Shown one piece after another: positions 36,494 through 45,272 of a DNA stretch of 64,000 bases. How positions within the stretch are numbered: position 1 is the stretch's first letter; the number at the start of each line of letters is the position of its first letter. Both the position numbers and the translations under genes were made by a program. Source of the DNA: Azospirillum brasilense (lineage in GTDB: Bacteria > Pseudomonadota > Alphaproteobacteria > Azospirillales > Azospirillaceae). The stretch spans positions 1-64,000 of the forward strand of contig NZ_QOKV01000013.1 of the NCBI RefSeq assembly GCF_008365405.1. Reading direction: 5' to 3'. Below the pieces are notes generated by a model that saw only the letters and a list, made by a program, of their open reading frames with translations, made no database searches and was not told the origin of the DNA.

Positions 36494-37671
36494 CGCGGGC
36501 TCCAGGCGTCGGCCACCGCGTCCATCAGCGTCTCCAGGTCGGCGTCCGTGTGGGCGGCGGAGAGGGCGAAGCGCAGGCGGCTGGTGCCCGGCGGCACGGT
36601 CGGCGGGCGGATGGCGATGCCCAGGATGCCGCTCTCCTCCAGCCGCCGGCTGAGCGCCAGGGCGTCCTCCTCCGCTCCGGTGATGGCCGGGACGATCTGC
36701 GTGCTCGATCCCGCCGTGGCGATGCCCAGCCCGTGGAAGGCGGCGCGCAGCCGCTCGGCCATGGCCTGGAGCCGGGCGCGCTCGGCGTCCAGCGTCGGCA
36801 CGAGGTCGAGCGCCGCATCCATCGCCCCCAGCACGGCGGGCGGCAGGGCGGTGGCGTAGATCAGACCGCCGCAGCGGTTCACCAGATAGTCGCAGAGTGC
36901 CCTCGACCCCGCCACATAGGCGCCGAAGCCGCCCAGCGCCTTGCTGAAGGTCCCCATGGCGAGGTCGATGCGCCCCTCGCCCAGCGCCGCCAGTCCCATG
37001 CCGCGCGGGCCGAGCACGCCGGTCGCGTGCGCCTCGTCGAGGAACAGGAAGGCGCCGTGCCGCTCCGCCAGGGCGGCCAGCGCCGGCACGTCGGCGCGGT
37101 CGCCGTCCATGCTGAAGACGCTCTCCGTCACGATGAAGCGCGTGCCCGGCTCCCCCGCGCGCTGGACCAGCAAGGTTTCCAGATGATCGAGGTCGTTGTG
37201 GCGGAAGCGGATCTGCCGCACCCCGGCGGCGGCGCAGCCATGGTGCAGGCTGGCGTGGTTCAGCCGGTCGGTGAAGACCAGCGCGTCGCCGCCCAGAAGC
37301 TCGCGGTCGAACAGGGCGGGCAGGACCGCGGCGTTGGCCTGCCAGCCGGAATTGAACAGCAGCGCCGCCTCCGTCCCCTTCAGCCGGGCGAGCTTCGCCT
37401 CGACCTCCGCGTGAAGCTCCAGCGTGCCGCAGACGAGGCGCGACGCCGTGGCCCCCGCCCCCCAGCGCCGCGTCCAGTCGCCGGCGCGCTCCACCAGCAG
37501 GGGGTGGGAGGCGAGGCCGAGATAGTCGTTGCTGGAGAAGTTCAGCAGCGTCCGCCCGCCGCGCCGGATGCGCCCCGCCCCCTCCGGGCGCACGGGCAGC
37601 AGATGGCGGCGCGCGTGGCGCCGGTCGAGGCGGTCGAGATGCTGGCGGAACAGCGGGTCGAGCAGGGACAT
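36490..37671 (-). CDS. bioF: 8-amino-7-oxononanoate synthase
   Basis: 393-residue PLP enzyme condensing pimeloyl-ACP with alanine to KAPA. NFSSNDYLGLASHP (44-57), HASLHHG (139-145), the FLDEAHATGVLGPRG aspartate block and Lys244 (GTFSKALGGFGAYV) identify it. It is the first gene of the leftward bio operon, and its stop overlaps the bioH ATG by 4 bases. The ATG at 37671 begins MSLLDPLFRQ as in homologues. The 93-base gap to the divergent DUF123 gene contains no TTATNNATAA palindrome of the BioR type. Confidence 0.95.
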   Translation of the reverse strand: MSLLDPLFRQHLDRLDRRHARRHLLPVRPEGAGRIRRGGRTLLNFSSNDYLGLASHPLLVERAGDWTRRWGAGATASRLVCGTLELHAEVEAKLARLKGTEAALLFNSGWQANAAVLPALFDRELLGGDALVFTDRLNHASLHHGCAAAGVRQIRFRHNDLDHLETLLVQRAGEPGTRFIVTESVFSMDGDRADVPALAALAERHGAFLFLDEAHATGVLGPRGMGLAALGEGRIDLAMGTFSKALGGFGAYVAGSRALCDYLVNRCGGLIYATALPPAVLGAMDAALDLVPTLDAERARLQAMAERLRAAFHGLGIATAGSSTQIVPAITGAEEDALALSRRLEESGILGIAIRPPTVPPGTSRLRFALSAAHTDADLETLMDAVADAWSPR

Positions 37672-37764
37672 GATGCGGGCGTGATAGCAGAGCGCGCCGC
37701 TGGGGTGAAAGGTCCGATTAGCACAGGTGCCCCGACGCTTCGGCAGCGGTAGACTGGCGCGGCC

Positions 37765-38196
37765 ATGCTGTCCGATCCTCAATTCCACGAACGCCCCGAC
37801 ACCCTGCCGTCCGAGCCCGGCGCCTATGCGCTGCTGATCGTCCTGGAGCAGGAACTGCCCTTTCGCTTGCCCGGCAAGCCGGAGCGCGTGCTGGCGCCGG
37901 GCCGTTACCTCTATTGCGGCAGCGCGCGAGGCCCGGGTGGCCTGCGGGCGCGGGTCGGGCGCCATTTCCGCCGGGACAAGCCGGAGCGCTGGCACATCGA
38001 CCGGCTGACCGTGGCGGGCCGGATGCTCGGCGCCTGGATCGTGCCCGGAGGCGACGAATGCGCCCTGGTGGCGACGCTGTCCGGCCTGCCGGTGCCGATC
38101 CCCGGCTTCGGCAGCAGCGATTGCCGCCGCTGCGCCAGCCATCTGCTGCATTGGCCGGATGGAATGCCGATTCCATTTCTAAGGCCGCCCCTTTAA
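37765..38196 (+). CDS. GIY-YIG superfamily DUF123 protein
   Basis: 143-residue small protein matching DUF123 (Uri/GIY-YIG-like nuclease superfamily), often annotated as endonuclease III-like. It has GAYALLIVLEQ and GRYLYCGSARGPGGLRARVGRH, the rearranged GIY-YIG core. The basic HFRRDKPERWHIDRL block and CRRCASHLLHW near the C-terminus follow. DNA repair or nuclease activity is a family suggestion only. It is divergent from bioF; TAGACT at 37750-37755 could be its -10 but no -35 is clear. Confidence 0.75.
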   Translation: MLSDPQFHERPDTLPSEPGAYALLIVLEQELPFRLPGKPERVLAPGRYLYCGSARGPGGLRARVGRHFRRDKPERWHIDRLTVAGRMLGAWIVPGGDECALVATLSGLPVPIPGFGSSDCRRCASHLLHWPDGMPIPFLRPPL

Positions 38197-38290
38197 AGGC
38201 TACAGGAGGGCTCCGGAATGGGAATTGAGGCGAATTGCTTGGTTTGACCGCCTTCCGGAGGTTATAGTCCCCCGTCATCGGGAGGCGGGC

Positions 38291-39439
38291 ATGAAGACAT
38301 TGATCCCTAACCGCCGGGTCCATAACCGCCGGGACGTCCTCCGGGCTTTCGGAGGCGCCTTCGGGGCCGCGGCCATGCTTCCGACGGCGTCCCAGGCGTT
38401 TGGGCAATCGGCATCCTCGGCACCGTCCGCCCTTGGTGTCGGCGTCCTCTATTGCGGCGACCGCGCGGATTTCGGCTTTAACCAGGCCCATGCGGAGGCC
38501 GCCCGCGCCTTGACCGGCCTGCCCGGCCTGCGGCTGGAGGAGCGTGAGCACGCCGCCGGCACGCTGGCCGCCACGGCGGAGGAACTGGTCGGTCCCCAGA
38601 ACTGCCGGGTCGTCATCGTCACCGCCGCGGGCGACGCGCTGCCGGGGCTGCTGGCCCAGGCCGACGCCCACCGCGACACGGTGTTCCTGTTTTCCGGCGC
38701 GCCGCTGGACCGCGACCGCCTGCCGATCAACACCGGCTTCTTCGAAGGCTATCTCGACGAGGCGCAGCACATCTCCGGTCTTGTCGCCGGCTACGCCAGC
38801 CGTGCCAAAACAATCGGCCTCGTCGCCTCCCACCCCGCGCCGGACGTGCTGCGCTGCGTGAACGCCTTTGCGCTGGGCACCCGGCGCGCCGATTCCGCAG
38901 CCGCGCTGCGCGTCGCCTTCGTCGGCGAGACGGCGACGCCGCGGCAGGTCGCGGAGGCTGCCCGCGCGCTGGCCGATGGCGGGGCCGACGTGCTGGCCGC
39001 CCAGCTCGACGGAGCGCGCCCGGTCTGCGAGGTGGCGGAGGCGCACGGCATCCTGTGCTGCGGCCTGCACACCGACCTGTCGGCCTTCGCGCCGCAGGGC
39101 TTCCTGACCGGGGCCGAATGGGCCTGGGAGAAGGCCTATGCCGAGACCGTCGCGCTGATCGCCGCAGGAAAGCCGTGGAAGCATCTGCGCCAGGGCGGCT
39201 TCGACCAGGGTTTCGTGCGCAACACCGCCTACGGCCCGGCGGTGGGGGTGGAGGCGCGGGCCCACGCCGACGCGGCGCGGATGCAGCTCGCCAACGGCAA
39301 CGCCGCCGTCTTCCGCGGGCCGATCCAGGACAACACCGGACGGACGGTGGTCGGCAAGGGCAAGGCCCTGCGTGGCGGCGACGCGGAGCTTGGCCGCATG
39401 GTCTGGCTGGCCGACGGCGTCACCGAGGTCGGGCGCTGA
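38291..39439 (+). CDS. Bmp-family substrate-binding protein with Tat-like signal
   Basis: 382-residue periplasmic-binding protein of the basic membrane protein (Bmp/Med, nucleoside-binding) family. The N-terminus carries NRRDVLRAFGGAFGAAAM, a twin-arginine signal, cleaved near ASQAFGQ. The body has FGFNQAHAEAARAL, NTGFFEGYLDEAQHISGLVAGYAS and LTGAEWAWEKAYAETVALI, typical of the family. Members bind purine nucleosides or act as autoinducer-like binding proteins. No permease or ATPase genes lie beside it. The ATG at 38291 is preferred over one 66 bases earlier because it begins the signal. Confidence 0.78.
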   Translation: MKTLIPNRRVHNRRDVLRAFGGAFGAAAMLPTASQAFGQSASSAPSALGVGVLYCGDRADFGFNQAHAEAARALTGLPGLRLEEREHAAGTLAATAEELVGPQNCRVVIVTAAGDALPGLLAQADAHRDTVFLFSGAPLDRDRLPINTGFFEGYLDEAQHISGLVAGYASRAKTIGLVASHPAPDVLRCVNAFALGTRRADSAAALRVAFVGETATPRQVAEAARALADGGADVLAAQLDGARPVCEVAEAHGILCCGLHTDLSAFAPQGFLTGAEWAWEKAYAETVALIAAGKPWKHLRQGGFDQGFVRNTAYGPAVGVEARAHADAARMQLANGNAAVFRGPIQDNTGRTVVGKGKALRGGDAELGRMVWLADGVTEVGR

Positions 39440-39442
39440 CTG

Positions 39443-40165
39443 TTACGTCCCGCTTTGTTCCGTCCAGCCGCAGGCGGTCAGCGCGTCCCGCATGTGCGGT
39501 GGGGGCGGCGCCACGGCGGTGACCGGCTCGCGGTCGAAGGCCATGGTGAAGGTGACCGACCGCGCCAGCAGATGCAGGTTCCCCGGCGGCACACGCACCG
39601 GGCCGTAGTATGGCTCCCCGACCAGTGGGCAGCCGATGGCCGCGCTGTGGACGCGCAGCTGGTGGGTGCGCCCGGTCCGTGGCCTCAGTTCCAGCCACGC
39701 CCGCCCGTTGCCGGTTCCCAGCACCCTATATTGGGTGACGGCGGGCTGGCCGGTGGGGTGCGTCACGATGTTCCAGGCGCCGGGGATCAGCAGTTTCAGC
39801 AGCGGGAAGTCGATGACCCCCTCCGCCTCCTCCGGGATGCCCTCGCTGACCGCCCAGTAGGACTTCTCGACATGGCCGGCGGCGAACATGTCGCCCAGCC
39901 GCTTCAACGCCCAGAGCGATCGCCCGAGCACGAGGCAACCCGCCGTGTCGCGGTCCAGCCGGTGGGCCAGCCGCGGCGGCGTGCCGTCCCCCTCCGCCCC
40001 CCCTTCCGCCAGGAAGGGCAGATAGAGGTCGAGATGATCGGTGATCCGCCCGGCCTTGTGCACGGCCAGCCCGGCGGGCTTGTCGATGATGAAGACGTCC
40101 GCGTCCTCGTGCAGGATTCGGGCGCGCAGCGTGGCGGGGGTGAAGGTGGTACCGGCGTCGCTCAT
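39443..40165 (-). CDS. RluA-family pseudouridine synthase
   Basis: 240-residue RNA pseudouridine synthase. The catalytic Asp71 sits in LAHRLDRDTAGCLVLGRS. IIDKPAGLAVHKAG near 27-39 and LRPRTGRTHQLRVH near 165-178 complete the family signature. No S4 domain is present, so it resembles RluA/RluC-type short enzymes or TruC. The exact rRNA or tRNA target cannot be read. Start at Met (40165) is preferred over a longer Pro/Arg-rich N-terminus. It converges on the Bmp-protein gene with a 3-base gap. Confidence 0.85.
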   Translation of the reverse strand: MSDAGTTFTPATLRARILHEDADVFIIDKPAGLAVHKAGRITDHLDLYLPFLAEGGAEGDGTPPRLAHRLDRDTAGCLVLGRSLWALKRLGDMFAAGHVEKSYWAVSEGIPEEAEGVIDFPLLKLLIPGAWNIVTHPTGQPAVTQYRVLGTGNGRAWLELRPRTGRTHQLRVHSAAIGCPLVGEPYYGPVRVPPGNLHLLARSVTFTMAFDREPVTAVAPPPPHMRDALTACGWTEQSGT

Positions 40166-40345
40166 GGGCGCCACCCAAGCACGGCGCGGGGGGAGGGGCA
40201 AGCCCGCCGGCGGTTTCGCGCCGCGGAACCACAGCGGCGCACGGTCTGTTGCCCAACAAGCGGCGCTGTGGACACGTCTGGACCTACGCCGCCGCGCCGC
40301 CCATCTTTACGGAATGACGAGTCACCGCGCGAAGGGATACGGGCG

Positions 40346-41092
40346 ATGGGTGAACGCGACAATCTGCCGGCGCAGCAGCGATCCACCCAGACCGAGGTGG
40401 ACGACTTCCTGAGCCGTGTGGCGGCCCTTCCTCGGGCAACGGGGGGGCCGCGCGGGCGTCTGATGTTCGCCATGGACGCCACGGCCAGCCGCGAGCCGAC
40501 CTGGGACCGCGCCTGCCAGATCCAAGGGGAGATGTTCCAGGCGACCTCCGCGCTGGGCGGGCTGGACATCCAGCTCGTCTATTACCGTGGATTCCGCGAA
40601 TGCCAAGCCAGCCCCTGGGTCGGCAACGCGCAGGACCTGTTGCGGCGAATGACCGCGGTGTCCTGCATGGCCGGCCAGACCCAGATCGCCCGCGTGCTGG
40701 GGCACTGCATCAAGCAGACGCGGGACCGCAAGGTCAACGCGCTGGTCTTCGTCGGCGACTGCATGGAGGAGGACGTCGATCAGCTTGCCCATCAGGCGGG
40801 CCAATTGGGGCTGCTGGGCGTCCCGGTCTTCATCTTCCACGAGCGCGGGGATCTGATCGCCAAACGTGCCTTCCAGACCATCGCGCGGCTGAGCGGCGGC
40901 GCCTATTGCCCGTTCGACGGCTCGTCCGCCCAGCAATTGCGGGACCTGTTGAGCGCGGTCGCCGTCTACGCGGCGGGCGGCCGGGCGGCTTTGGAGCATT
41001 ACAGCCGCGGGCGGGGCGACGCGGTGCGGCTTCTCACCAGCCAACTCGGGAGCGGTCAGGGGGGACGCGGGGGGCAAAGCCATGCATCATAG
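40346..41092 (+). CDS. VWA domain protein
   Basis: 248-residue protein with one von Willebrand A domain. The MIDAS motif is in FAMDATASRE (Asp44, Thr46, Ser48), and VFVGDCMEEDVDQL and PVFIFHERGD mark the later strands. No signal peptide or transmembrane segment, so it is cytoplasmic. AAGGGA precedes the ATG. It is 18 bases before a membrane J-domain gene on the same strand, so they are probably one transcript. I do not know its partner or role. Confidence 0.8.
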   Translation: MGERDNLPAQQRSTQTEVDDFLSRVAALPRATGGPRGRLMFAMDATASREPTWDRACQIQGEMFQATSALGGLDIQLVYYRGFRECQASPWVGNAQDLLRRMTAVSCMAGQTQIARVLGHCIKQTRDRKVNALVFVGDCMEEDVDQLAHQAGQLGLLGVPVFIFHERGDLIAKRAFQTIARLSGGAYCPFDGSSAQQLRDLLSAVAVYAAGGRAALEHYSRGRGDAVRLLTSQLGSGQGGRGGQSHAS

Positions 41093-41110
41093 GGCAGGAT
41101 TCGGCTAGAG

Positions 41111-41866
41111 ATGGGACAGAGCGGGATGTTTGGGTTTTTTCTCCTGGGCATCGCGCTGGTGGCCGGCCTCGCCATGCTGGCCCGCGTCTTCGTGTCCGCG
41201 GACCCGCGGACGCTGGCCACGGCGGTGCGCTATGGCGGCATCGCGCTGGCGGCCGTGACGGTCGTCGTCCTGACCCTGACCGGGCGGCTGGGCACCGCCA
41301 TGATGCTGGGCGCCTTGGCCTTTCCGCTGCTGACGCGCTGGCGGACGCTGCGCGACGTCTTCCGCCCGTCGTCCTACGGGGCTTCTGCGGGCGGCGGGCA
41401 GACCTCGCAGATCGAGACCCTCTATCTGCGGATGACGTTGCAGCACGACACCGGCGCGATGGCGGGGGAGGTGCTGCACGGGCCGTGGCGCGGGCGGACG
41501 CTGGAGTCGCTGACGCTGGGGCAACTGCTGGCGCTGCTGGAGGATTGCCGGCGCGACGATCCGCAATCAGCCTCCGTGCTGGAAGCGTGGCTGGACCGTG
41601 CCCATCCCAGCTGGCAGACCACCGAAGAACAATCCGTTGGAGGTGCGAACAATTCCGGGTCAAAGGACAGTGGTGGCCGCCGCGCCGGCGGTTCTATGAC
41701 CCGCGACGAGGCCTATGATATTTTGGGGTTGTCGCCCGGAGCCACACCCGAACAGGTAAAGGACGCTCACCGACGGCTGATGATGAAAGTGCACCCAGAT
41801 CATGGGGGGTCCACCTATTTGGCAGCCAAGATCAACCAAGCGAAGGATTTGCTGCTGCGCAACTAA
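41111..41866 (+). CDS. Membrane-anchored J-domain protein
   Basis: 251-residue protein with two N-terminal transmembrane segments (about 7-28 and 43-80). A middle soluble region (about 95-165, LYLRMTLQHDTGAMAGEVLHGPWRG) and a Ser/Gly linker follow, with a C-terminal J domain (about 195-251) bearing the HPD motif at 228-230 (KVHPDHGG). The short J domain ending AKINQAKDLLLRN resembles Tim14/Pam18. It would recruit DnaK to the membrane; the client is unknown. It follows the VWA gene closely. Confidence 0.85.
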   Translation: MGQSGMFGFFLLGIALVAGLAMLARVFVSADPRTLATAVRYGGIALAAVTVVVLTLTGRLGTAMMLGALAFPLLTRWRTLRDVFRPSSYGASAGGGQTSQIETLYLRMTLQHDTGAMAGEVLHGPWRGRTLESLTLGQLLALLEDCRRDDPQSASVLEAWLDRAHPSWQTTEEQSVGGANNSGSKDSGGRRAGGSMTRDEAYDILGLSPGATPEQVKDAHRRLMMKVHPDHGGSTYLAAKINQAKDLLLRN

Positions 41867-41999
41867 CCTTTTGCCGGGTTACGGAAGGGGAGTTGCGCCA
41901 CCGAATTCTCTGTGGCAGAAAGCTGGACGAGCGTTTTGCAAACCTGCGAATCGTCTCCATATTCGAAGTATTTCCGCAAGCAACCACAAGAGAACCCCA

Positions 42000-42869
42000 A
42001 TGCGAAAGCCTGTGCGCAAGGTGGTGTTCCCCGTCGCCGGTCTCGGTACGCGCTTTCTGCCGGCCACCAAGGCGATTCCGAAGGAAATGCTGCCTTTGGT
42101 CGACCGGCCTCTGCTTCAGCATGCCGTGGAAGAGGCGCGGGCCGCCGGCATCGAGGATTTCGTGTTCGTCACGGGCCGCAGCAAGCGCGCCATCGAAGAC
42201 CATTTCGACACCGACACGGAACTGAACCGCACCCTTGAGGAGCGCGGCAAGCAGGATGCCCTCGATGTGGTGCGCCACAGCGAGATCGCGCCGGGCCGCT
42301 GCTTCTACACGCGCCAGCAGGTCCCGCTGGGCCTCGGCCACGCGGTGTGGTGTGCGCGGGCGGTGATCGGCAACGACCCCTTCGCCATCGTCCTGCCCGA
42401 CGACTTCGTCCAGGGCGACACCCCCTGCCTGAAGCAGATGGTCGACGCCTACAACGAGGTGGGCGGCAACATTGTCGCCGTCGTGGACGTCCCGCGCGAG
42501 CGGACCAGCAGCTACGGCATCCTGGACGTGGAGAAGGACGACGGCCGTCTGGCCACCGTGCGCGGCCTCGTCGAGAAGCCGAAGCCGGAAGAGGCGCCCT
42601 CCACCCTGTCGATCATCGGCCGCTACATCCTGCAGCCGGAGGTGTTCGACCATTTGGAGAAGCAGCAGCGTGGCGCCGGCAACGAGATCCAGCTCACCGA
42701 CGCGATGGCCAAGCTGATCGGCGCCCAGCCCTTCCACGGTCTGCGCTTCGAAGGCACCCGCTACGACTGCGGCGACAAGGTCGGCTTCATCGAAGCCACG
42801 CTGGCCCACGCGCTGAAGCGTCCGGACATGGCGGACAAGGTCCGCGAGATGCTGCGCAAATACTGCTGA
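42000..42869 (+). CDS. galU: UTP--glucose-1-phosphate uridylyltransferase
   Basis: 289-residue nucleotidyltransferase making UDP-glucose for exopolysaccharide, LPS and galactose metabolism. The N-terminal VFPVAGLGTRFLPATKAIPK motif, the VLPDDFV metal site and LVEKPKPEEAPS mark the family. Length and motifs match bacterial GalU rather than GlmU or RfbA. The ATG at 42000 follows AAGAGA. It stands alone; the 133-base upstream gap shows no clear promoter. Confidence 0.94.
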   Translation: MRKPVRKVVFPVAGLGTRFLPATKAIPKEMLPLVDRPLLQHAVEEARAAGIEDFVFVTGRSKRAIEDHFDTDTELNRTLEERGKQDALDVVRHSEIAPGRCFYTRQQVPLGLGHAVWCARAVIGNDPFAIVLPDDFVQGDTPCLKQMVDAYNEVGGNIVAVVDVPRERTSSYGILDVEKDDGRLATVRGLVEKPKPEEAPSTLSIIGRYILQPEVFDHLEKQQRGAGNEIQLTDAMAKLIGAQPFHGLRFEGTRYDCGDKVGFIEATLAHALKRPDMADKVREMLRKYC

Positions 42870-42944
42870 CGCGGATGGTCCGCGGGGAGGGCGGTGCCTT
42901 TTCCCGCGGGCCAGTCGTCTTCCGCCGGGCCGTCGGTGTCTGTG

Positions 42945-43553
42945 TCAACGGCCGCCGGCGGCTCGGCGGGGAGGCCGCGCGGCTTCCTCCGGCGGGGCGG
43001 AGCGGCGGAAGGTGCTGAGTTCGGGGATGCGGTTCACCGACAGGCCGGCAACCCGGCAGGGCACCACCTCCAACACCTGGAATCCGGCCTTGCGCGGGTA
43101 GCGGGCGCTGACGCGTTCGCGCACCTCCCGTTCCGTTTCGGCGGTCAGCAGACAGCGGCGGATGCCCACCCAGCCGCGTTGCCCGGTCATCACGGTGGCT
43201 TCGCTCGGCAAGTGACGCACCGCGGCTTCCCAGAACCGGCCCGGACGAGGCTCGGAGCGGTCAAACACGTGATAGCGCACGATCGGCGCCGCCTGCCTCG
43301 CCTCCAGCTCGTTCAGGGCGGCCTGCATGTCCTGTTCGGCCTTCAGGGCGCGTTTCTCGGCCTCGGCGTGCTTTTGGGTGACCTGGGAATAGGCGGTGGC
43401 GATGTCCTCCACGTCCTTCCCAACCTCCTCCATCTTCTCGCGGATGCGCAACTGGGCCTGCCGCAGACCTTCCAGTTGCCGCCGCCAATAGCGGTTGGAC
43501 AGCACCGTCAGCACCATCAGCCCAAGGCTGAGATAGAGCATCATCCCGGTCAT
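42945..43553 (-). CDS. Unrecognised membrane-anchored coiled-coil protein
   Basis: 202-residue protein of unknown function. One N-terminal hydrophobic segment (MTGMMLYLSLGLMVLTVLSN) is followed by a long predicted coiled coil (about 22-90, heptad-like KMEEVGKDVEDIATAYSQVT...). A soluble domain of about 90 residues comes next (IVRYHVFDRSEPRPGRFWEA..., VMTGQRGWVGIRRCLLTAE), and the tail is Arg/Pro-rich. It overlaps the upstream gene by 4 bases, and both share the same plan of helix, coiled coil and C-terminal domain, so the pair may form a heteromer. Confidence 0.7.
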   Translation of the reverse strand: MTGMMLYLSLGLMVLTVLSNRYWRRQLEGLRQAQLRIREKMEEVGKDVEDIATAYSQVTQKHAEAEKRALKAEQDMQAALNELEARQAAPIVRYHVFDRSEPRPGRFWEAAVRHLPSEATVMTGQRGWVGIRRCLLTAETEREVRERVSARYPRKAGFQVLEVVPCRVAGLSVNRIPELSTFRRSAPPEEAARPPRRAAGGR

Positions 43554-44110
43554 GCCGCCGCTCCTTCCGCGTCGGGGTCGGGCGCCTGGGCGAGCGGAAC
43601 GACCAGGGTCGGCAGGACGCCGTTCTTCACGGTGAAGGAGACGCGCGCCATCGCCGCCGCCTGATCGACGGAATAGGTCCAGACATGGGCGACGTTGGGG
43701 TAGCTCCAGATCTGGCGGGCGAAGATCACGTCACGCCGTTCGATGGCGGGGAATTCGTCCTGCACGGTCAGCCGGGCCCAGAAACAACCGGCCTCCTCGC
43801 CGTCGCCCAGCTCATGGACGAACTCCACCTTGGTGAGTTCCAGCGCCCTGAGCTCCGACAGCGCCTTCTGCCGGCGCCCGTTGCATTCGGTGGTGCGGGC
43901 CTGAAAGGCGGTCATTTCCTCCCGCCGCTGCTCCAGCTTGCGGGTCCATTCGCCCAGCGCCGTCTTCTTCCGGTCGTGCTGGCGCATCATCATGGTCTGG
44001 CGCGCCTTCTCCGACGTGATCTGCCCGACGTCGATGACGATGGACAGGCCGAGCGCCGCGGCGCTGGTGACCAGCAGAAGCATGCCCAGGAACTCGGCCG
44101 ATAGAACCAT
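43550..44110 (-). CDS. Unrecognised membrane-anchored coiled-coil protein, partner of the preceding gene
   Basis: 186-residue protein of unknown function. An N-terminal transmembrane helix (LGMLLLVTSAAALGLSIVIDV) leads into a basic coiled coil (about 30-90, MMMRQHDRKKTALGEWTRKLEQ...). A C-terminal beta-rich part (about 95-180) with RLTVQDEFPAIERRDVIFARQIW and VWTYSVDQAAAMARVSFTV follows. Its stop overlaps the start of the next gene by 4 bases. No family recognised. Confidence 0.7.
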   Translation of the reverse strand: MVLSAEFLGMLLLVTSAAALGLSIVIDVGQITSEKARQTMMMRQHDRKKTALGEWTRKLEQRREEMTAFQARTTECNGRRQKALSELRALELTKVEFVHELGDGEEAGCFWARLTVQDEFPAIERRDVIFARQIWSYPNVAHVWTYSVDQAAAMARVSFTVKNGVLPTLVVPLAQAPDPDAEGAAA

Positions 44111-44390
44111 TGGTGTACCTTCTGGTTGCGGCAGAAGCTTCGCGTCTCCTTTATTGAGGACCGGGTTTCACGGCTTGGCATTGCGGTATTCCGTCGCATG
44201 GCACGCCGGATGCAGACAGGAATATGTCCTGCGGTTGCAACAACCGGTCGACCGACCTGGATTCCATTGATCTTTTCTGACCCATGCGCAAGCGTTCGGC
44301 CACAATGTCGCAGCGCTTGGACACAGTCCTGAAATGTTGCCCCCGTCCGGTAACAGGACGGTCATTTCCGCCATTCGAAAGGGAGGACCC

Positions 44391-45143
44391 ATGCTGGACC
44401 TGTTGACTCGCAGCGACGAGGCGCTGGACATCATCCGCCGCACGTTCCCGGTGGCGCTCGGCGACTACGCGATGCCCGCCGGGGGCACCGGGCTGGTGAT
44501 CATCGACGAGGTAAAGGGATTCGCCGCCGTCGGTTGCGGTCCGCTCGCCCCGGCGGCGCCGAACGCCCAGGTCGACCGCATGATCGCCGAGACGGACCGC
44601 TTGGCCCGCCGCTTCGCCGGTGCCGGCTGGCCGATCTGCGTCTCGCTGGACCGCCACGCCCCGGACAAGCCGGAGCCGCCCTACCTTCCGCATTGCCTGG
44701 TCGGCACCGGCCATGACGAGCTGGTGTCCGAGCTGGCCTGGCTCGAGTCGGAGCCGTCGGCGACCCTGATCGCCAAGGACTGCATCAATTTCTTCATCGG
44801 CGCGACGGAAACGGACGGCGCGGGAAAGGCGGGGCGCAACCGGCTGGTGGACTGGGTCAACGGCAACCGGCTGGTGTCGGTCGTCACAGTGGGCATCTGC
44901 ACCGATGTGTGCGTGATGGACTTTGTCCTGACCCTGCTGTCCGCGCGCAACCACGGCATGATGCCGACGCTGAAGGACGTGGTCGTTTATGAGCCGGGCT
45001 GCGCCACCTACGACCTGCCGGGGGAAACGGCGCAGGACCTCGGCCTTCCGGAGACGGCGGCCCACCCGCAGGAGCCGGCGCACCACATGGGCCTCTACAT
45101 GATGGCGTCGCGCGGCGCGTTGCTGGCCGACACGCTGCGCTGA
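44391..45143 (+). CDS. Isochorismatase-fold cysteine hydrolase
   Basis: 250-residue hydrolase of the isochorismatase/nicotinamidase superfamily. The triad is Asp39 (LVIIDEVKGF), Lys129 (LIAKDCINFF) and Cys174 (GICTDVCVMD). The nicotinamidase zinc-site motif is not clear, so the substrate is open (amide or N-carbamoyl compounds are typical). GGGAGG lies just before the ATG. A CCGTCC / GGACGG hairpin (44343-44361) lies in its leader and could be regulatory. Upstream is a 280-base gap with no other gene. Confidence 0.82.
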   Translation: MLDLLTRSDEALDIIRRTFPVALGDYAMPAGGTGLVIIDEVKGFAAVGCGPLAPAAPNAQVDRMIAETDRLARRFAGAGWPICVSLDRHAPDKPEPPYLPHCLVGTGHDELVSELAWLESEPSATLIAKDCINFFIGATETDGAGKAGRNRLVDWVNGNRLVSVVTVGICTDVCVMDFVLTLLSARNHGMMPTLKDVVVYEPGCATYDLPGETAQDLGLPETAAHPQEPAHHMGLYMMASRGALLADTLR

Positions 45144-45272
45144 GACGCGCCGGATCAGGGCTTTCGCTTTTTTCCGGCGGTTCTGGTAGCATCCCTGCGT
45201 GGCAAGGGTCCCGATCGTTCAACCGGCGTGCGATGCCGGCAGCAACGGCTGGACGGCGCGGAGACGTCGCAC

